A stretch of 25,385 nt of DNA from an uncultured Colwellia sp. Its GTDB lineage: Bacteria > Pseudomonadota > Gammaproteobacteria > Enterobacterales > Alteromonadaceae. Positions 21,968 through 25,385 of the stretch are shown piece after piece. The stretch's first letter is position 1. Each line of letters begins with the position of its first letter. The stretch is from assembly GCA_913020705.1 (NCBI GenBank), contig CAJWBY010000055.1:1-25385 (forward strand), given 5' to 3'. The position numbers and the translations under genes were made by a program. Under the pieces are notes generated by a model that saw only the letters and a program-made list of their open reading frames with translations, searched no databases and was not told where the DNA came from.

Positions 21968-23014
21968 ATGATCAAAGGCACATTTTTTTGTATCGACGCG
22001 CACACCTGTGGCAATCCTGTCCGGCTAGTTACTAGTGGTCACCCTGATTTAAAAGGGTCAACCATGAGCGAGAAGCGACAAGATTTTTTACAAAACCATG
22101 ACTGGATACGACAAGGTTTAATGTTTGAACCTCGTGGACATGACATGATGTCGGGTTCATTTCTTTATCCACCTTGCAGTGAAAATGCTGATGCCAGTAT
22201 CTTATTCATAGAAACCTCTGGTTGTTTACCTATGTGTGGTCACGCAACTATTGGTACCGTTACAGCGGCTATTGAAAATGGTTTAATTATGCCTAAACAA
22301 AAAGGCAAACTGATTTTAGATGTACCAGCAGGGAAAATTGAAGTTGAATATACGCAAGAGAACGCTAAAACAGGTAATAATGTTAGCGCGGTAAAGCTTT
22401 ATAACGTTGCTGCTTATTTAGCGCATCAAAATATTGAACTGACTATTGAAGGTTTAGGGCGCTTAATTGTCGATGTGTCTTATGGTGGCAATTATTATGT
22501 CATTGTAGAACCCCAAGAGAATTTCCCAGGCATTGAACAGTGGAGTTCACATGAAATTCTTCATTGGAGTCCTATTGTTCGAACGGCTGCTAGAGAAGCC
22601 TTGATTTGTGTGCATCCAGAAGACGCTAGTGTTAATGGCGTAACGCATGTGCTCTGGACCGGTAAGCCTAAGAATGATGATTCAGATAGCGCTAATGCAG
22701 TGTTTTATGGTGAAAGAGCGATTGATCGTTCACCATGTGGAACAGGCACCAGCGCACGTATGGCTCAACTCTTTGCTAAAGGCAAGCTTAACTTAGGCGA
22801 TACATTCATTCATGAAAGTTATATTGGCAGTCAATTTATTGGCAAAATTGAACAAGTTGTTACGCTTAATTGTGATGCCGAAAACCCTGCAGGAATCAAT
22901 GGAAAAATCACCGCGATAAAACCAAGTATTGAAGGTTGGGCAAAAGTCTTTGGCAAAAACTGTATCACTATTGATGATGACGACCCTTATGCACTTGGTT
23001 TCGCTGTCACCTAA
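21968..23014 (+). CDS. 4-hydroxyproline 2-epimerase (proline racemase family)
   Basis: Enzyme of 348 residues in the proline racemase family. Both catalytic cysteines are present: Cys90 in Pro-Met-Cys-Gly-His and Cys257 in Ser-Pro-Cys-Gly-Thr-Gly. This rules for an epimerase or racemase and against trans-3-hydroxyproline dehydratase, which lacks the second cysteine. In this cluster the expected reaction is trans-4-hydroxy-L-proline to cis-4-hydroxy-D-proline, the entry step. Proline racemase itself cannot be excluded by these motifs alone. An AAAAGG box precedes the ATG, and the gene follows the deaminase by 99 bases that include a hairpin. Confidence 0.9.
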   Translation: MIKGTFFCIDAHTCGNPVRLVTSGHPDLKGSTMSEKRQDFLQNHDWIRQGLMFEPRGHDMMSGSFLYPPCSENADASILFIETSGCLPMCGHATIGTVTAAIENGLIMPKQKGKLILDVPAGKIEVEYTQENAKTGNNVSAVKLYNVAAYLAHQNIELTIEGLGRLIVDVSYGGNYYVIVEPQENFPGIEQWSSHEILHWSPIVRTAAREALICVHPEDASVNGVTHVLWTGKPKNDDSDSANAVFYGERAIDRSPCGTGTSARMAQLFAKGKLNLGDTFIHESYIGSQFIGKIEQVVTLNCDAENPAGINGKITAIKPSIEGWAKVFGKNCITIDDDDPYALGFAVT

Positions 23015-23058
23015 TTTTATTGCTATAAATTGAAAAAAAAATTAATGAGGAAAAAACA

Positions 23059-24591
23059 ATGAATATCACCGGAAAAAATTTAATTGCAGGCGAATGGTCT
23101 GGCGATAACAATAACGGTTTTTCAGCAATGAATGCTATCACTAATCAAGCAATGGTAGAAAAGTTTGCAGATGCTACAGAGCAAGAAATTGACCAAGCCA
23201 TTAATAAAGCAAATCAAGCATTCATTTCTTACAGCCAGTTAAGTGGAGAAAAAAGAGCTGTTTTCCTACGAACAATTGGCGAAAAAATTCTTGCATTAGG
23301 CGATGACTTAGTCGATATGGCATGTGCAGAAACAGGTTTACCTGCGATGCGCATTCAAGGTGAACGTGGCCGTACCATTGGTCAACTTGGCTTATTTGCA
23401 GACTTACTTGAAAATGGTGAATATCAGCCCGTTGTTGATCTAGCCGATGCAAATCGCACACCTTTAGCAAAACCTGAAACACGGTTAGGTTATTTACCTT
23501 TAGGTGCTGTAGCAGTATTTGCAGCCAGCAACTTTCCTCTAGCCTTTTCAACAGCTGGTGGCGACACTGCTTCAGCATTAGCGGCAGGTTGTCCGGTCGT
23601 TATGAAAGCTCATGCGGCGCACCCAGGCACAGCTGAACTTGTAGCACGAGCTATCAGTGAAGCAATTAAAATATGTGGAATAGATGTTGGTGTGTTTTCA
23701 CTCATCCAAGGTAAAAACTACAATATTTCAAGCCAAATAGTCACACATCGATTGATCAAGGCTGTTGGCTTTACAGGTTCTGAACGTGTAGGAATGATCT
23801 TACAACGCCAAATCAATGAACGTGTTGAGCCTATTCCATTTTACGGTGAATTAGGCAGTGTGAATCCGCAATTTATTTTAGAGAATAAGTTAGCTGAAGA
23901 CGCAAAAGAATTAGCGCAAGGTTTAGTCGGATCATTAATGATGGCACAAGGACAATTTTGTACGAGTCCTGGAATTTGGGCTTATGTGACTAATGAAAAT
24001 TCAGTAACATTTGAAAATTCTGCATGCCAAGCTATTAGTGAAGCCAATGCCGGTGTGATGTTAACACCGGGAATTGCTACTTCTTACAATAATGCTGTTA
24101 AGCAATGGCAAAGTATTGCGGGTGTGGAATGTATAGCACAAGGTAAAAAACCAAGTTCAGAACAAGCACATTTTTGTTCTGCGGCATTATTTGCTACTGA
24201 CTTAGCGACCTTTAAAAGCAACGAAATATTACATGAAGAAGTATTTGGTTCATCCGCTCTTATTGTTCGTTGTAAAAATCAAGCTGAATTGATGGAATTT
24301 ATTTCATTATTGAAAGGTAATTTAACCGCCAGTATCCATGCGAGCAATAAAGATTTACTTATAGCGCAACAAGTCGCTCTAGCTTCCGCTCATAAAGTAG
24401 GGCGCCTAATTTACAATCAAATGCCTACCGGTGTAGAAGTATGTGCATCAATGAATCATGGTGGTCCTTTTCCAGCGTCAACTCAAATAAGAACCACTTC
24501 AGTAGGTAGTGAAGCAATTAAACGCTTCCAACGCCCAATCTGTTATCAAAACATGCCTAATGAATTATTACCTGAGTTATTGAAATTGTAG
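23059..24591 (+). CDS. 2-oxoglutarate semialdehyde dehydrogenase (aldehyde dehydrogenase family)
   Basis: NAD(P)-dependent aldehyde dehydrogenase of 510 residues. The catalytic cysteine is Cys301 in Gly-Gln-Phe-Cys-Thr-Ser-Pro-Gly, the general base is Glu264 in Tyr-Gly-Glu-Leu-Gly-Ser-Val-Asn-Pro, and the active-site asparagine is Asn158 in Ala-Ala-Ser-Asn-Phe-Pro. The Glu-Leu-Gly-Ser-Val-Asn form is typical of 2,5-dioxovalerate (alpha-ketoglutaric semialdehyde) dehydrogenases rather than betaine-aldehyde types. It finishes hydroxyproline breakdown by giving 2-oxoglutarate to the TCA cycle. A GAGG box precedes the ATG, with 44 bases after the epimerase, and a strong terminator follows. Confidence 0.93.
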   Translation: MNITGKNLIAGEWSGDNNNGFSAMNAITNQAMVEKFADATEQEIDQAINKANQAFISYSQLSGEKRAVFLRTIGEKILALGDDLVDMACAETGLPAMRIQGERGRTIGQLGLFADLLENGEYQPVVDLADANRTPLAKPETRLGYLPLGAVAVFAASNFPLAFSTAGGDTASALAAGCPVVMKAHAAHPGTAELVARAISEAIKICGIDVGVFSLIQGKNYNISSQIVTHRLIKAVGFTGSERVGMILQRQINERVEPIPFYGELGSVNPQFILENKLAEDAKELAQGLVGSLMMAQGQFCTSPGIWAYVTNENSVTFENSACQAISEANAGVMLTPGIATSYNNAVKQWQSIAGVECIAQGKKPSSEQAHFCSAALFATDLATFKSNEILHEEVFGSSALIVRCKNQAELMEFISLLKGNLTASIHASNKDLLIAQQVALASAHKVGRLIYNQMPTGVEVCASMNHGGPFPASTQIRTTSVGSEAIKRFQRPICYQNMPNELLPELLKL

Positions 24592-24627
24592 GCTTTTATA
24601 TTTTTAAGCTTCATTGATAATAAGAAT

Positions 24628-24659
24628 AAGCGGCTAATATTTATTAGCCGCTTTTTTTT
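24628..24659 (+). terminator. Intrinsic terminator of the hydroxyproline catabolic operon
   Basis: AAGCGGCTAATA pairs with TATTAGCCGCTT around a very short AT loop, followed by eight T. It lies 36 bases after the dehydrogenase stop and separates the structural genes from the regulator. Confidence 0.92.
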
Positions 24660-24673
24660 AGCTGATAAACCCT

Positions 24674-24679
24674 TATAAT
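24674..24679 (+). promoter_or_regulatory. -10 box upstream of the GntR regulator
   Basis: A perfect TATAAT lies 29 bases before the ATG at 24708 and directly on the alternative ATG at 24678. If it is used, transcription begins after the upstream ATG, which supports the shorter protein. The -35 region is only a T run from the terminator. Confidence 0.4.
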
Positions 24680-24707
24680 GTTGGCACACTTTCAAGAGAA
24701 GTCTTTT

Positions 24708-25376
24708 ATGAGCATAGTTTACAAAACCAGAACGCAATTAGTTGTTGAAACCCTTAGAGAGAAAATTCTCAGTGGTGAAATCAAAGCAGGACAACCTTTA
24801 CGACAAGCAGCATTAGCTGAAGAGTTAAATGTTAGCAGAATTCCTGTTCGTGAAGCATTATTGCAATTGGAAGCCGAAGGTTTAGTTACTTTTGAACCTC
24901 ATAAAGGTGCTACAGCTACAGAGCTTAATGCAAGCCAAGTAGATGAGCTTTTTGAACTACGAGCAATGTTGGAAGGTGATTTATTAGCATCCTCAATCCC
25001 TAATCTCAGCAGTGAAAAGTTAGCAGAAGCAACAGATATTTTAGCTAAATTAAACAAAGCGCTCGGCAAAGAAAATGCAGCTAATACGTGGAGTGAATTA
25101 AACTCTAGTTATCATAATTGTTTATATTCAGGGGCAAATCGTCCACAAACTCAAGACTTAGTGAATACCTTAAATAAAAACGCTGACCGTTATATTCGTA
25201 TGCATTTATTATGGGCCGGTGGAATTTCTAAAGCAGAATCGGAACACAATGAATTACTTGATTTATGTAAAGCGCGTAATGTTGAAAAGTCTGTTGCTGT
25301 ATTGAAACAGCATATTTTGGGTTCTCGTGATGAAATAAAAGCATTTCTTAGTGAGCGTGAGCTAGCTGAAGGATAA
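24708..25376 (+). CDS. GntR-family (FCD/FadR-type) transcriptional regulator of the hydroxyproline genes
   Basis: Regulator of 222 residues with an N-terminal winged helix-turn-helix (about 4-68; Leu-Ala-Glu-Glu-Leu-Asn-Val-Ser-Arg-Ile-Pro-Val-Arg-Glu-Ala is the GntR signature) and a C-terminal all-helical FCD ligand-binding domain (about 78-215). Arg/Asp and His residues of the FCD metal or ligand pocket are present (Glu-Leu-Arg near 88, His near 133, His near 185). FCD regulators typically repress catabolic operons and release on binding the substrate, here probably hydroxyproline or a pathway intermediate. The palindrome at 20848-20863 is the likely site. ATG 24708 is chosen because of the GAGAAG box and the -10 sequence over the upstream ATG. 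Confidence 0.92.
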   Translation: MSIVYKTRTQLVVETLREKILSGEIKAGQPLRQAALAEELNVSRIPVREALLQLEAEGLVTFEPHKGATATELNASQVDELFELRAMLEGDLLASSIPNLSSEKLAEATDILAKLNKALGKENAANTWSELNSSYHNCLYSGANRPQTQDLVNTLNKNADRYIRMHLLWAGGISKAESEHNELLDLCKARNVEKSVAVLKQHILGSRDEIKAFLSERELAEG

Positions 25377-25385
25377 TTCTTATCT

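Noticed and set aside
21968..23014. trans-3-hydroxy-L-proline dehydratase
   Set aside because: Both catalytic cysteines (Cys90, Cys257) are present, which fits an epimerase or racemase rather than the dehydratase.
24678..24707. Upstream ATG of the GntR regulator
   Set aside because: It lies within a TATAAT box and the ATG at 24708 has a better ribosome binding site and family start.
1..25385. Mobile elements, phage, CRISPR arrays, tRNA or rRNA genes
   Set aside because: No transposase, integrase, phage protein, spaced direct-repeat array, or RNA gene pattern was seen.

Overview
The window looks like chromosomal DNA from a marine, low-GC gammaproteobacterium of the Alteromonadales, most probably Colwelliaceae (Colwellia/Thalassotalea type). 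This is inferred from the AT-rich composition, a fused chorismate mutase/prephenate dehydratase (PheA), a DUF2058 protein, an OxyR with the enterobacterial-type redox cysteines, MsrPQ, and a periplasmic S9 peptidase. No rRNA, tRNA, insertion sequence, integrase, phage gene or CRISPR array was seen. No gene-free stretch reaches 300 bases.

Layout. (1) 1-4230, minus strand: pheA, a MAPEG membrane protein and a large penicillin/AHL-acylase-type Ntn hydrolase. (2) 4413-8743: a DUF2058 protein, a membrane-anchored glutaredoxin-like protein, the msrP-msrQ periplasmic methionine sulfoxide repair pair, convergent ppiC, and oxyR. Together these form a redox and protein-quality neighbourhood. (3) 8907-11305: a tight operon of ECF sigma factor, membrane anti-sigma-like protein and a secreted coiled-coil protein with a Leu-Ala-Pro/Ser repeat linker, closed by a very strong terminator. 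A small four-helix membrane protein follows. (4) 11762-14159, minus strand: a translationally coupled four-gene operon of two DUF1538 membrane proteins, a PII-like protein without any tyrosine, and a CBS-pair protein. It looks like a cation antiporter with its own nucleotide-sensing module. (5) 14365-19383: a VanZ-like protein fused to a predicted beta domain, a secreted S9 prolyl-oligopeptidase-family peptidase, and two orphan family-3 solute-binding proteins that face each other. A 44-nt perfect-armed hairpin lies upstream of the first of these. (6) 19499-25376: a complete trans-4-hydroxy-L-proline catabolic cluster (epimerase, FAD D-hydroxyproline dehydrogenase, pyrroline-hydroxycarboxylate deaminase, 2-oxoglutarate semialdehyde dehydrogenase) with a GntR/FCD regulator. 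A perfect 16-bp palindrome in the divergent promoter region is its likely operator.

How the genes work together. The hydroxyproline cluster would turn collagen-type hydroxyproline into 2-oxoglutarate, and the secreted S9 peptidase next door fits a peptide- or protein-degrading lifestyle (inference). The msrPQ/glutaredoxin/ppiC/oxyR group suggests handling of oxidants in the envelope. The two least-explained units are the DUF1538-PII-CBS operon and the sigma/anti-sigma/coiled-coil operon; these deserve the closest look.
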